From contig NZ_CP150290.1 of the NCBI RefSeq assembly GCF_038051995.1, forward strand, positions 669,501 through 733,500: 64,000 nucleotides of DNA, in the 5' to 3' direction. The DNA is from Paenibacillus sp. FSL H8-0537. GTDB lineage: Bacteria > Bacillota > Bacilli > Paenibacillales > Paenibacillaceae. The position numbers were made by a program, and so were the translations under genes. The notes under the pieces are model-generated. The model was not told the origin of the DNA. It ran no database searches and saw only the letters and a program-made list of their open reading frames with translations. This document shows positions 27,606-36,355 of this stretch, one piece after another (the first letter of the stretch is position 1; every line of letters starts with the position of its first letter).

Positions 27606-28121
27606 TTGATCATGATTAGAAGTGCGAAATTTCTTATTCCCCCTGCGCGAAGATCATTGGTCGCACGGCCGCGACTAACACGCATGCTGGAGGAAGGCAT
27701 GCAGGCCAAGCTGACGTTGCTATCCGCCCAAGCTGGCTATGGCAAAACGACGGCGTTAAGCCAGTGGGAGCGGCAATGCAGCTGCCCGATTGCTTGGATC
27801 TCATTAGATAAATACGATAACGACTGGAATGCTTTCTGGAATTGCGTCTTGGCGTCCATACAGGAAAGAATTCCGCGGTTCGGGCAATCTTTAGGATTTC
27901 TGCTCGAGCAAGAGTCAGCAGCTTCCATTGATTCCGCCATTTCGGCGTTCTTGCATGAACTAAGCACGATCAGCGGTGACTTTATACTGATTCTGGATGA
28001 CTATCATGTCATTGAGCATGCGCCAGTCAACGAATCAATCAGATATATGCTTCAACATCTTCCCCCGCATATCCACCTTTACATTGCGACAGTACAAATA
28101 AGAAATGAATGTATATTTTGA
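27606..28121 (+). pseudogene. Truncated MalT-type LuxR-family ATP-dependent regulator
   Basis: The 171-residue frame is the N-terminal part of a STAND-class MalT-like regulator: Walker A 'SAQAGYGKTTALSQW', 'IAWISLDKYDNDWNAFW', and Walker B 'FILILDDYHVIEHAPV', ending at 'LPPHIHLYIAT'. Intact relatives continue for a further 600-700 residues with a winged helix, TPR sensor and LuxR helix-turn-helix; here unrelated residues and a stop follow at once. No other part is found downstream, where the DNA becomes very A+T rich, so the rest was deleted. It keeps a promoter and an AGGCCT-type leader, so a short product may still be made. Confidence 0.85.
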
Positions 28122-28317
28122 TTGACTGACAAGCTTTGGCTGAGTTGCTGAGTTTAAACTTAATGAGGTTAACTAGCAAAAATAGGATGGCTGGATTATA
28201 CGACTCCAGTATGAAATTTTATAGTTTAAATCTATAGCGTATATAGATTTTATATATTTAACTTATAAAAAGAGCTATGCCATACTATCTCTAACATAAA
28301 AGTTGGGAGATGATTCC

Positions 28318-29088
28318 ATGAGCTCCGATCAAGTCTGGCAATCTGATCATTATGACCGTAAGCTTGGGTTTGTATCCGAATTGGGCAAGGATGTTGTCCG
28401 GTTTTTAAATCCAATTAAAGATGAACATATCTTTGATTTGGGCTGTGGAACCGGAGATTTGGCTTGTGAAATAAGTCAAGCTGGTGCACATGTTACGGGG
28501 ATGGATTTATCTGAGTCAATGATCGGGCAGGCACAGCGCAAATATCCCCATATCCAGTTTTTTGTGGGTAATGGCGAACATTTTACCGTAGATTCTACGT
28601 TCGATGCTGTCTTTTCCAACGCAGCGCTGCATTGGATGAAGAACCCGAGCTCGGTACTGGCCGGTGTATGGAAAAGTTTAAACCCTGGTGGCAGGTTTGT
28701 TGCAGAGTTCGGCGGAAAAGGAAATGTGGAAACGATTGTTCAAGCTATTGGCGAAGTGCTGCACGAGGACTTCGGCATTGATGCGAGCAAGCTGAATCCT
28801 TGGTATTTCCCGAGCATCGCCGAATACAGCACATTGTTGGAACAGCAGGGCTTCCGTGTCACCTATGCGGCTCACTTTGATCGACCAACAAAGATTGAGG
28901 ACAATGAGCAGGGCTTGAATCATTGGCTGCGGGGCTTCGCGGATAATTTCTTCACAGCACTGTCCGAAGCGGAGCGAACTGCCGTTTGTTCGAAAATAGC
29001 TGCTAAAGCTCGCAACGAATTATTTCATGACGGTTCATGGTACGCGGATTATAAGCGCTTAAGAGTGATGGCAATCAAGCAGCGATAG
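28318..29088 (+). CDS. Class I SAM-dependent methyltransferase
   Basis: The 256-residue soluble enzyme has the SAM-binding motif I 'IFDLGCGTGDLACEIS', the acidic motif 'GMDLSESMIGQAQ' and the later 'FDAVFSNAALHWM' strand. 'ALHWM' and overall size recall trans-aconitate methyltransferase (Tam-like) and related small-molecule methyltransferases, but the substrate cannot be inferred. ATG 28318 follows GGGAG by eight bases; the upstream TTG lacks a site. It stands alone between a truncated regulator and a GNAT gene. Confidence 0.85.
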   Translation: MSSDQVWQSDHYDRKLGFVSELGKDVVRFLNPIKDEHIFDLGCGTGDLACEISQAGAHVTGMDLSESMIGQAQRKYPHIQFFVGNGEHFTVDSTFDAVFSNAALHWMKNPSSVLAGVWKSLNPGGRFVAEFGGKGNVETIVQAIGEVLHEDFGIDASKLNPWYFPSIAEYSTLLEQQGFRVTYAAHFDRPTKIEDNEQGLNHWLRGFADNFFTALSEAERTAVCSKIAAKARNELFHDGSWYADYKRLRVMAIKQR

Positions 29089-29139
29089 ATGTCTTATTAG
29101 AAATGATGTATATCGTCAAAATAAAAAAAAGCTATTACT

Positions 29140-29170
29140 CTGCCCTGATGCCGGGGCAGTTAATCTTTTT
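29140..29170 (+). terminator. Probable terminator after the methyltransferase
   Basis: CTGCCC and GGGCAG enclose an eight-base loop; a T run follows after TAATC, so it is moderately convincing. Confidence 0.5.
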
Positions 29171-29250
29171 CTCGAAGCATCAGTCTCGCAGGCTGGATTA
29201 TTCAGGATACACCTTATGGCTAACTAAGTTATTATCGGAGGGGAAGACCT

Positions 29251-29691
29251 ATGGCAGATATAATTTTAGACAATATCAAGATTACTGTAGACTCTAACGA
29301 AACGGAGTACAACGAGGTATGTAATCATCTATATGAGTACAATGTTCGTGCGACAAATGGGTTACTAAAAAAGCCAGGCAAGGATATTAATCTATATCTT
29401 AAAGATGAATCTGGCAAAGTCGTGGGCGGCTTGTTTTGTGAAACTTGGTCTTACGGTTTGTATATTGATGTCTTTTGGATAGCTGATGAATTCAGAAACA
29501 AAGGATATGGAAAAATCATGATGACAGAAGCGGAGAGGCTTGGAAAAGAAGTTGGGTGTATATTTGCTCATACTTGCACATTTTCGTATCAATCGCCGGA
29601 ATTTTATAAGCGCATGGGCTATGAGATTTTTGCCGTTAATGATGAATACCCGGAAGATATCAAACAATTTTTCCTAAAGAAAAAATTATAG
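29251..29691 (+). CDS. GNAT-family N-acetyltransferase
   Basis: The 146-residue protein has the GNAT acetyl-CoA motif: beta strand 'LYIDVFWIADEFRNKGYGK' (V/I-x-x-x-x-R-x-x-G-x-G pattern) followed by helix 'IMMTEAERLGKEVG', then 'FYKRMGYEIF' near the C terminus. The acceptor is unknown. The ATG follows a CGGAGGGGAAG ribosome site. It has no obvious operon partner. Confidence 0.88.
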   Translation: MADIILDNIKITVDSNETEYNEVCNHLYEYNVRATNGLLKKPGKDINLYLKDESGKVVGGLFCETWSYGLYIDVFWIADEFRNKGYGKIMMTEAERLGKEVGCIFAHTCTFSYQSPEFYKRMGYEIFAVNDEYPEDIKQFFLKKKL

Positions 29692-29802
29692 TTTGTGCCT
29701 GAAGTACATCACTCGTGTAAGCCGGATTGCCTCTTCACCTTTAGCATAGGCGCTTGCTGTTTGACGTGCGAATGAAGCCCGTTATTTTATTCAAGATAGA
29801 GC

Positions 29803-29860
29803 AAAGGTCATTCAGGCTTACGGTCATTTATGGTAATATATCAGATATGGATGACCTTTT
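29803..29860 (+). promoter_or_regulatory. Inverted repeat upstream of trpB, possible attenuator
   Basis: AAAGGTCAT (29803-29811) pairs with ATGACCTTT (29851-29859) over a 39-base loop, about 55 bp before the trpB start. It is not a recognisable T-box or TRAP site; it may be a terminator or leader structure. Confidence 0.35.
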
Positions 29861-29913
29861 CTATTTCTATTTCAATTTTAATTTCTATATTAAATAATGG
29901 AGGCGCTTACTTT

Positions 29914-31074
29914 ATGGACCAACAAGTGCAGCAAGAGGGATACTTTGGGGAGTTTGGAGGCAGCTTCGTCCCGCCGGAATTGCAGGAAGTATTGCGTTAT
30001 TTGAGTGAGCAATTTTACAAGTTTAGAGATGATCCTGAATATAAGGAAGAGCTTCGTTATTACCTGCGCGAATATGTTGGCCGCGAGAATCCGCTGACGT
30101 ATGCGGAGCGGCTTACCAAAGCATGGGGAGGAGCGAAAATTTACTTAAAGCGCGAGGACCTGAATCATACCGGGGCGCATAAGATCAACAATGCTATCGG
30201 TCAGATTCTGCTCGCTAAGCGGATGGGTGCCAAGCGGATTATTGCTGAGACGGGTGCCGGACAGCATGGTGTTGCTACGGCAACGGCCTGTGCCATGTTT
30301 AATATGGAATGCATCATCTACATGGGAGCTGAAGATACGCGTCGGCAGGCGCTTAACGTGTTCCGAATGGAGCTTCTCGGCGCGACTGTTATTCCGGTTC
30401 ATAAAGGCCAAGGGCGATTGAAGGATGCGGTGGATGAAGCGCTGGACGATCTAGTTCGCAATTATAAAAATACGTTTTATTTGCTCGGTTCAGCAGTTGG
30501 TCCGCATCCGTTTCCGACGATGGTCAAGCACTTTCAGGCCATTATTAGCGAAGAGTCAAAACGGCAAATTGTGGAGAAGGAAGGCCGTTTGCCGGATGCA
30601 GTAGTGGCCTGCACAGGTGGGGGCAGCAATGCAATTGGCGCATTCGCCCACTACATCGACGAGCCGACCGTGCGTTTAATCGGCGTTGAGCCCGATCAAG
30701 CGCCATCCTTGACTGAGGGTGTGCCAAGCATCATTCATGGCTTTAAGTGCTTAGTGCTGCTGGACGAGGAAGGTCAGCCAAAGAAAACTTATTCGATCGC
30801 TGCGGGGCTTGACTATCCGGGCATTGGTCCAGAGCATAGCCACCTGAAGGTGACGGGCCGAGCTGAATATGCAACGGTCACCAATGAGGAGGTGCTGGAA
30901 GCCTTCCAAGAGCTGTCCCGCACGGAGGGAATCATTCCTGCCCTAGAGAGTTCGCATGCGCTTGCTTACGCGAAGAAGCTGGCGCCTACGATGGATCAGG
31001 ATCAAATTATGATCATCAATCTGTCCGGGCGCGGGGATAAGGACGTCGAACAAGTATATCAAATGCTCAAATAA
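29914..31074 (+). CDS. trpB: Tryptophan synthase beta chain (stand-alone copy)
   Basis: The 386-residue PLP enzyme makes L-tryptophan from indole and serine. It begins '[16 protein letters not shown]' and carries the PLP lysine K90 in '[10 protein letters not shown]', the catalytic Glu in '[14 protein letters not shown]', the phosphate loop '[12 protein letters not shown]' and the C-terminal '[11 protein letters not shown]'. ATG 29914 follows GGAGG by ten bases. No trpA or other trp genes flank it, so it is either a second copy or a displaced one. Its closeness to standard TrpB favours a normal catalytic role with a TrpA encoded elsewhere. Confidence 0.96.
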   Translation: MDQQVQQEGYFGEFGGSFVPPELQEVLRYLSEQFYKFRDDPEYKEELRYYLREYVGRENPLTYAERLTKAWGGAKIYLKREDLNHTGAHKINNAIGQILLAKRMGAKRIIAETGAGQHGVATATACAMFNMECIIYMGAEDTRRQALNVFRMELLGATVIPVHKGQGRLKDAVDEALDDLVRNYKNTFYLLGSAVGPHPFPTMVKHFQAIISEESKRQIVEKEGRLPDAVVACTGGGSNAIGAFAHYIDEPTVRLIGVEPDQAPSLTEGVPSIIHGFKCLVLLDEEGQPKKTYSIAAGLDYPGIGPEHSHLKVTGRAEYATVTNEEVLEAFQELSRTEGIIPALESSHALAYAKKLAPTMDQDQIMIINLSGRGDKDVEQVYQMLK

Positions 31075-31118
31075 AACAAGGGATACATCATTTATTCCCA
31101 TACAGTAGAAACAGATGT

Positions 31119-31160
31119 GCAAAATGAAAGGGCGTCCTATTGGGTGCCCTTTCATTTTGC
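31119..31160 (+). terminator. Terminator of trpB (bidirectional)
   Basis: The arms AAAATGAAAGGGC and GCCCTTTCATTTT form a long A+T-flanked stem between convergent genes trpB and the MFS transporter. Confidence 0.9.
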
Positions 31161-31231
31161 TCTATAGGGCTCTATAGAGATAGGGTGTACAGCTTACAGT
31201 TACGGTTGTTTGAAAAATAGGGCTTCTATAT

Positions 31232-32659
31232 TTAAGCTGTTTTATGATCAGGCAGCTTTCTTATAAACCAGCTCAGTGCCAAAACAAGTACGACGAGAAT
31301 AAATTCGATCCAAAAAACCGTCTGCACACCGGCAACCATGCTTTGTGTCTTTTCCTGCATCGCAGTGGGATCGAGAGAATGGTGGAGATAACGATTGGCC
31401 CCAGACGACATGATGCCGATAAATAATGCGATGCCAATACCGCCTGCAATTTGCTGGAGCGTATTGTATATGGTTGTGCCATGGGGGACCAGGTGACGCG
31501 GAAGCTGATTTAATCCTGCGGTCTGAGCCGGCATGACGACAAAAGATATGCCTAAGAATAAGAGGATATGATTGAACATAACGGTGCCTCGCGTTGCATC
31601 ACTGTCCATGTCGGCAAACAGCCACAATGATATGGCGATCAAAAATAGTCCGGGCAAGATGACAAATCGCGGTCCGAATTTATCGAATAATTTCCCGGAC
31701 ACTGGCATCATCATGCCGTTCAAAATACAACCCGGCATCAGTAGCAAGCCTGTTGCGAAGGCTGTCAACTGCATCACATCCTGCAAATAGATCGGCAGCA
31801 ATGTCGTTGTTGCAAATAGAACCATCATCAGAATCACAACCAATACCGCAACCAAAGAAAAAGTGGGATGCCGGAATACGGAAAGATCGAGCAACGGCTC
31901 TTTAATCCGGAGCTGCCGCCATACAAGCAAGAGCAAAAAGAGGCTTCCTAGGGTAAGCAAGCCGTAACCCTCAGACTCAGACCAGACATTGGTTTGGCTG
32001 AAGCCGTAGGTGACGCAGCCGAAACCGACGGTTGACATCACAATGGATAAAAAATCGACCCTTGGCCTAGTCAGCTCGGTAACATTTTTCAAGTAAAAGC
32101 TTGCATAAATAATTGAAAACAGGGCGACTGGAATGACCATGTAGAACAGCCATCGCCAGTGAAAGGTATCGATGATCAGTCCCGACAAAGCCGGCCCAAT
32201 GACAGGGGCGACCATAATGACGAGCCCCATGAGACCCATGGCGGAGCCCCGCCGTTCTGGAGGATAAAGGGCAAGAATCGTATTCATCATGAGTGGAACC
32301 AGCAATCCTGTCCCGCAAGCCTGAATAATCCTGCCCATCAGCAAAATTTCGAATCCTGGGGATACTGCACACAAGCAGGTGCCGGCCAAAAATAACGCCA
32401 TCGCAGTCATAAACATCTGGCGAGTGGTGAACCATTGCTGCAGTAATGCGGTCACTGGCACCAGTACGCCAATAACAAGCAAGTAGCCTGTTGACAGCCA
32501 CTGTATAGTGGAGGCGGCAACGTTGAATTCCCGCATCAATCCGGGAAGCGCGTTGGCCAGCAAATTTTCGTTAAGAAACGCAACAAATGCACCGATGAGC
32601 AGCGCGGTTAACATGGGCCCTCTTTTTATTCCGCTTGCCTCTTGTAGCCGTTTGTTCAT
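31232..32659 (-). CDS. MFS multidrug exporter, DHA2 (EmrB/QacA-like)
   Basis: The 475-residue membrane protein has about 14 membrane helices, motif A-like residues in the first half and the DHA2 pattern 'TIQWLSTGYLLVIGVLVPVTALL' region in helix 2, then motif C 'VIMVAPVIGPALSGLIID'. It is likely a proton-driven drug exporter; the substrate is unknown. GGGAGGTAGAAG precedes the ATG. No linked TetR or MarR regulator is visible; a small hypothetical gene lies just upstream on the same strand. Confidence 0.92.
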   Translation of the reverse strand: MNKRLQEASGIKRGPMLTALLIGAFVAFLNENLLANALPGLMREFNVAASTIQWLSTGYLLVIGVLVPVTALLQQWFTTRQMFMTAMALFLAGTCLCAVSPGFEILLMGRIIQACGTGLLVPLMMNTILALYPPERRGSAMGLMGLVIMVAPVIGPALSGLIIDTFHWRWLFYMVIPVALFSIIYASFYLKNVTELTRPRVDFLSIVMSTVGFGCVTYGFSQTNVWSESEGYGLLTLGSLFLLLLVWRQLRIKEPLLDLSVFRHPTFSLVAVLVVILMMVLFATTTLLPIYLQDVMQLTAFATGLLLMPGCILNGMMMPVSGKLFDKFGPRFVILPGLFLIAISLWLFADMDSDATRGTVMFNHILLFLGISFVVMPAQTAGLNQLPRHLVPHGTTIYNTLQQIAGGIGIALFIGIMSSGANRYLHHSLDPTAMQEKTQSMVAGVQTVFWIEFILVVLVLALSWFIRKLPDHKTA

Positions 32660-32741
32660 CTTCTACCTCCCGAATATTCATTGTGTTCTGTCCTTGCATA
32701 GTGTCTTGACTTGACACGGATTCGCCAGCTTGGAACGCAGA

Positions 32742-32981
32742 TTATCCTACGCCATCACTTTCTAACAAGGAATAGAAGTTATCGCGATCCTCGTCATCGA
32801 ATTTTCCAAGTAACCGTATTCTTACAAATTCATGTCCGCCATTCATATCGATTTCCTCGCCATAGCTATTGTAGAGCGCGATCATATGACCATCCTGATT
32901 CAACTCCATGTACCCGAAACCGTTCGCTTCAGGAGCTTTATTGTAAAGAAGGATAAATCTGATTTTGTCTACTCGGTTCAT
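32742..32981 (-). CDS. Small hypothetical protein
   Basis: This is a 79-residue acidic soluble protein with alternating short strands ('GFGYMELNQDGHMIALYNSYG') and no recognised domain. The reading frame is supported by a strong AGGAAAGGAAG ribosome site seven bases before the ATG. It precedes the MFS gene on the same strand and may be co-transcribed, although the 80-bp gap carries the MFS ribosome site. Confidence 0.6.
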   Translation of the reverse strand: MNRVDKIRFILLYNKAPEANGFGYMELNQDGHMIALYNSYGEEIDMNGGHEFVRIRLLGKFDDEDRDNFYSLLESDGVG

Positions 32982-33173
32982 GCCATTCTTCCTTTCCTGT
33001 CCGTTGTGTGCATATCCCTACATCCTCTATATCCCCATCAACCTAAAGAAAATTTTACGTGAAACCGGATAAAATGAAAAAAGCCATTTCGCCCTTCATG
33101 CTCTGAAATTCATTCCAATTTCAACACAATAAGGGGGGATTCCTAGTAATGTCGTTCATTTGCAAATGATCTC

Positions 33174-33202
33174 TTGACGGGATGAGGTTTGGCGATTATG
33201 AT
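33174..33202 (+). promoter_or_regulatory. Sigma-A promoter of a small RNA candidate
   Basis: TTGACG and TATGAT are separated by exactly 17 bases (-35 at 33174-33179, -10 at 33197-33202). The nearest downstream gene start is 220 bp away, beyond a terminator. Confidence 0.6.
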
Positions 33203-33208
33203 AACGTG

Positions 33209-33289
33209 CCGGTTAACTGAGCGAGGTAAATCAATAAAAAGGCTGACTTTTCGATGTGCTTTGGCACCGAATTGTCAGCCTTCTTTATT
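33209..33289 (+). ncRNA. Candidate small RNA of about 80 nt
   Basis: The segment runs from the predicted start seven bases after the -10 box to an intrinsic terminator-like hairpin (AAAAAGGCTGAC at 33236-33247 pairing with GTCAGCCTT at 33274-33282, then TCTTTATT). No ribosome site or conserved reading frame lies in it. The whole 440-bp space between the small hypothetical gene and the SLH gene holds nothing else that I recognise. Confidence 0.4.
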
Positions 33290-33422
33290 ACTGTACGATG
33301 TATCCGGAAGAATTCGATTGCACGCTCGTTACGGAACTTTCTAAATAATATATATTAACTGCGATTTTTATGGTACGTTGTTACTAGTAATACTTTGTAA
33401 TCATATAGGAGGAATACTATCA

Positions 33423-36134
33423 ATGAACTATGCTAAAAGGCCTGTGACCACTCTATTGAGCACTCTATTGATTACAGTTATGTTGTTTTCATCGTTTAAT
33501 GTCGTTTATGGTGCAACAGAGTCTTCGGAATCTGACATCAAGGGAACCTGGGCAGAAGGACAAATTACGGCTTGGATCGACAAAGGCTTTATTAAAGGTT
33601 ATGAAGATGGCAGCTTTAAACCGAACAATACCATATCAAGAGCAGAGTTTTTCGCTTTGATTAACCGTTCATTTGGATTTACCGAAACAGCACCAGTTTC
33701 CTTTAGTGATGTGACATCATCTAGTTGGGCATATGCTGAGGTTTCCAAAGCTGTGAAAGCTGGCTACATAAAGGGGTATGTGGACGGAACAATCGGTGTA
33801 AATAAACCTATTAGCAGGCAAGAAGTTGCAGTTGTTGTAAATCATCTTCTAGCTCTCTCGAATATATCAAGTACGGAAGCAAGCTTTACCGATTCAGGCT
33901 CCATAGCCTCATGGGCGAAAGCGGCGGTTGATGCCACAGTAGCTAAAGGTATTCTGCAGGGCTATGCGAAGGACAATAGCTTCAAGCCTAGTAAACCTAT
34001 TACGCGTGCTGAGGCAGTCGTTACGCTAGACCGTGCAGTGAATGCCAAAGCAACCGTTTACAGCTCAGCAGGAACCTATGGCCCTGCAACTGGAACGGAG
34101 ACAATTGAAGGTGATGTAGTCATTAGCGTGACGGGCGTTACTTTGCAGAATATCATCATTACCGGGAATCTATTATTTAGTGAAGGCGTTGAAGAAGGCG
34201 ATGCACACCTTAATAATGTAACGATAAAGGGTGTGACCCGGGTAGAGGGTGGCGGCGTGAATTCCATCTATCTAAACCATACATTCGTAACATCTCTTAT
34301 CGTTGATAAGAAAAAAGGACCTGTTCGTATTGTCGTGGAGGGTTCCACAACAGTGGGAGAAGCTGCGATTCTTTCCCCAGCCACGCTTCAAGAATCGGGC
34401 ACCACGGGGACTGGCTTCAGCAAGGTTATTTTATCCGAGTTATTATCCGCAGGTTCGAAGGTGACTTTAAAAGGAACATTTGATTCCTTAACGGTCAAAG
34501 GCAGTAAAATTCAGGTTGATATCCCTGAGGGCACTATCAAGGAATTTATCACAGCGTTAACAGCAACAGATACGACGCTTAATCTTGGCACTGATGCCAA
34601 TATAGTTAGCCTTATCTTAGATACTGTAGCTAAGATTCTAGGAACGGGCACTATTGAAAAAGTGACGATTAACTCCGTTGTTAAGGACGGTACGACTTTT
34701 GAAAGCACAATTAGACTGTTGGATAAAGTAGGTAGTGCAGCTGCGTCGACTTCACCTTCGACTGGAGGAGCGGATACGACTGCTCCAACTCTATCCCATA
34801 TAACCAGTGGTCAAATTTCAGCTGGAGATAACGTATCGGGTAGAAGCAATGAAGGTGGCTATTTGTATCTGGTTCCTTCAACAACAGCGAAAACCATTAC
34901 AGATCTGGAGCAATCTGTTGCGAACTCGTTAGGCAAAAAGCAATCGATAACAGCCAACACAGATTCAATGATTAGCACAGTAGGTTTAGCATTAGGTACT
35001 TATGTCGTTTATGCCGTTGATCATGCGAACAACATATCTATTGCTTCATCAGATATAGTCATTGGTATCAAACAGTTAACCGTCTCGAATTCAGCGTTGA
35101 CAACAGAAAAAATGTATGATGGATCGACATCAGTAGCTGTGACAGCGGGCTCATTAATCGGAGTTGCAGCTGACGACACTGTAACCGTGAATGCAGTAGC
35201 TACTTACAATGACGCAGCAATCGGTATAGGCAAAACAATCACCGTGGTTTATACGTTGGGTGGAGCAAATGCAGCCAATTATATGGCGCCTGCAAGCTAT
35301 ACAGTAAATACAGGAGTCATTACAAACGCGCAATTGACGATCGGGGATCCGGTATTTACACTTGTAGAAACGCAAGATGGAGATACATCATTAGTAGTTG
35401 CAGCAGGATCTTTAGTTGGGATTGTTGCGGGCGAAAATGTGACCGTGAATGCAGAAGCCGTTTATGATACATCTTCTCCAGATCATGCCAGACCATTAAC
35501 TGTTGATTATGCAATAGCTGGTGCTGATCATGGGAATTATATGGCCCCTGTAAGCAATACTAACTACACGGTATACGTACAATCGAGTGTAGATACAGGT
35601 ATTATCATAGACCTGATAACCACTACCAAAGTGTATGATGGAACGTCAGCAGCAGCTGTAACAGCAGGTTCAAGAGATGGATCCTGTGTAGGCGAAGGGA
35701 TTTGTCCGGAGGATGACGTAACGGTAGCTGCTTCAGGAGCTTATGATGATGAAAATGTAGGAACAAATAAGTCGATAACCGTGTCTTATATTCTATTGGG
35801 GCCACCGATAGAGGTAGGAAACTATACGCCGCCAGCCAGCATTACAGTGACAGGTACAATTACTGCAAAACAATTAACGGTTACGGCACCAACATTAACA
35901 GCTTCTAAAGTGTATGATGGAACTGCAATTGCAGACGTAACACCAGGTGCACTAGCTAATGTGATTATTGGGGATGACGTACAAGTACATGCTGTAGCCA
36001 CTTACAATGACGCAGCTGTAGGAACCAATAAAGTAATAACGATTGAATATACACTTACAGGAGCTGATGCAATCAATTATATGGCCCCAGCAACCCAAAC
36101 AGTAAGTACTGGTGAAATTACTGCTGCACGCTAA
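33423..36134 (+). CDS. Secreted SLH surface protein with beta-helix region and four YDG/MBG repeats
   Basis: The protein is 903 residues. ATG 33423 follows TAGGAGG by ten bases and opens a signal peptide ending 'VVYGATE'. Three SLH repeats at about 25-195 ('FIKGYEDGSFKPNNTISRAEF' type) anchor it to the wall. Residues 205-440 form a repetitive, Val/Thr-rich right-handed beta-helix-like region. A bacterial Ig-like stretch follows, then four repeats of about 90 residues with 'KMYDGSTSVAVTAGSL', 'VTVNAVATYNDA' and 'NYMAP' signatures (YDG/MBG repeat family) to the C terminus; the third contains two cysteines and a short insert. It is probably an adhesin or S-layer-associated protein. A terminator follows 60 bp later. 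Confidence 0.93.
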   Translation: MNYAKRPVTTLLSTLLITVMLFSSFNVVYGATESSESDIKGTWAEGQITAWIDKGFIKGYEDGSFKPNNTISRAEFFALINRSFGFTETAPVSFSDVTSSSWAYAEVSKAVKAGYIKGYVDGTIGVNKPISRQEVAVVVNHLLALSNISSTEASFTDSGSIASWAKAAVDATVAKGILQGYAKDNSFKPSKPITRAEAVVTLDRAVNAKATVYSSAGTYGPATGTETIEGDVVISVTGVTLQNIIITGNLLFSEGVEEGDAHLNNVTIKGVTRVEGGGVNSIYLNHTFVTSLIVDKKKGPVRIVVEGSTTVGEAAILSPATLQESGTTGTGFSKVILSELLSAGSKVTLKGTFDSLTVKGSKIQVDIPEGTIKEFITALTATDTTLNLGTDANIVSLILDTVAKILGTGTIEKVTINSVVKDGTTFESTIRLLDKVGSAAASTSPSTGGADTTAPTLSHITSGQISAGDNVSGRSNEGGYLYLVPSTTAKTITDLEQSVANSLGKKQSITANTDSMISTVGLALGTYVVYAVDHANNISIASSDIVIGIKQLTVSNSALTTEKMYDGSTSVAVTAGSLIGVAADDTVTVNAVATYNDAAIGIGKTITVVYTLGGANAANYMAPASYTVNTGVITNAQLTIGDPVFTLVETQDGDTSLVVAAGSLVGIVAGENVTVNAEAVYDTSSPDHARPLTVDYAIAGADHGNYMAPVSNTNYTVYVQSSVDTGIIIDLITTTKVYDGTSAAAVTAGSRDGSCVGEGICPEDDVTVAASGAYDDENVGTNKSITVSYILLGPPIEVGNYTPPASITVTGTITAKQLTVTAPTLTASKVYDGTAIADVTPGALANVIIGDDVQVHAVATYNDAAVGTNKVITIEYTLTGADAINYMAPATQTVSTGEITAAR

Positions 36135-36197
36135 TATTCCTGTGCAAAGACTATTTACTCTACAAAAGCCTTCCTAAAGAAAGGGCAAAAGTAACTC

Positions 36198-36236
36198 AAG
36201 CCTTCACCGTCGAATGAGACGGTGGAGGCTTTTTTA
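36198..36236 (+). terminator. Terminator of the SLH/YDG gene
   Basis: The arms AAGCCTTCACCGTC and GACGGTGGAGGCTT enclose a six-base loop and are followed by six T residues. Confidence 0.92.
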
Positions 36237-36294
36237 AATGATTTGATCGTCATGGAGAGAAAGTCGCTCTAGCTGCCAGTCATTAATTTGTTAT

Positions 36295-36309
36295 TGATAA
36301 CCATAATCA
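36295..36309 (+). promoter_or_regulatory. Fur-box-like operator upstream of the AraC/binding-protein gene
   Basis: TGATAAC-C-ATAATCA fits the 7-1-7 Fur consensus TGATAAT-N-ATTATCA with two mismatches. It lies 47 bp before the start at 36356. Confidence 0.55.
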
Positions 36310-36355
36310 TTTGGACTACCATACAATTAGGACGCTTACTCAAGGGGGCAGACAG

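Noticed and set aside
29103..29297. Short plus-strand frame between methyltransferase and GNAT genes
   Set aside because: It overlaps a terminator hairpin and the GNAT start and shows no protein-like pattern.
29692..29913. T-box or TRAP control upstream of trpB
   Set aside because: No T-box core sequence and no run of spaced GAG/TAG triplets is present.
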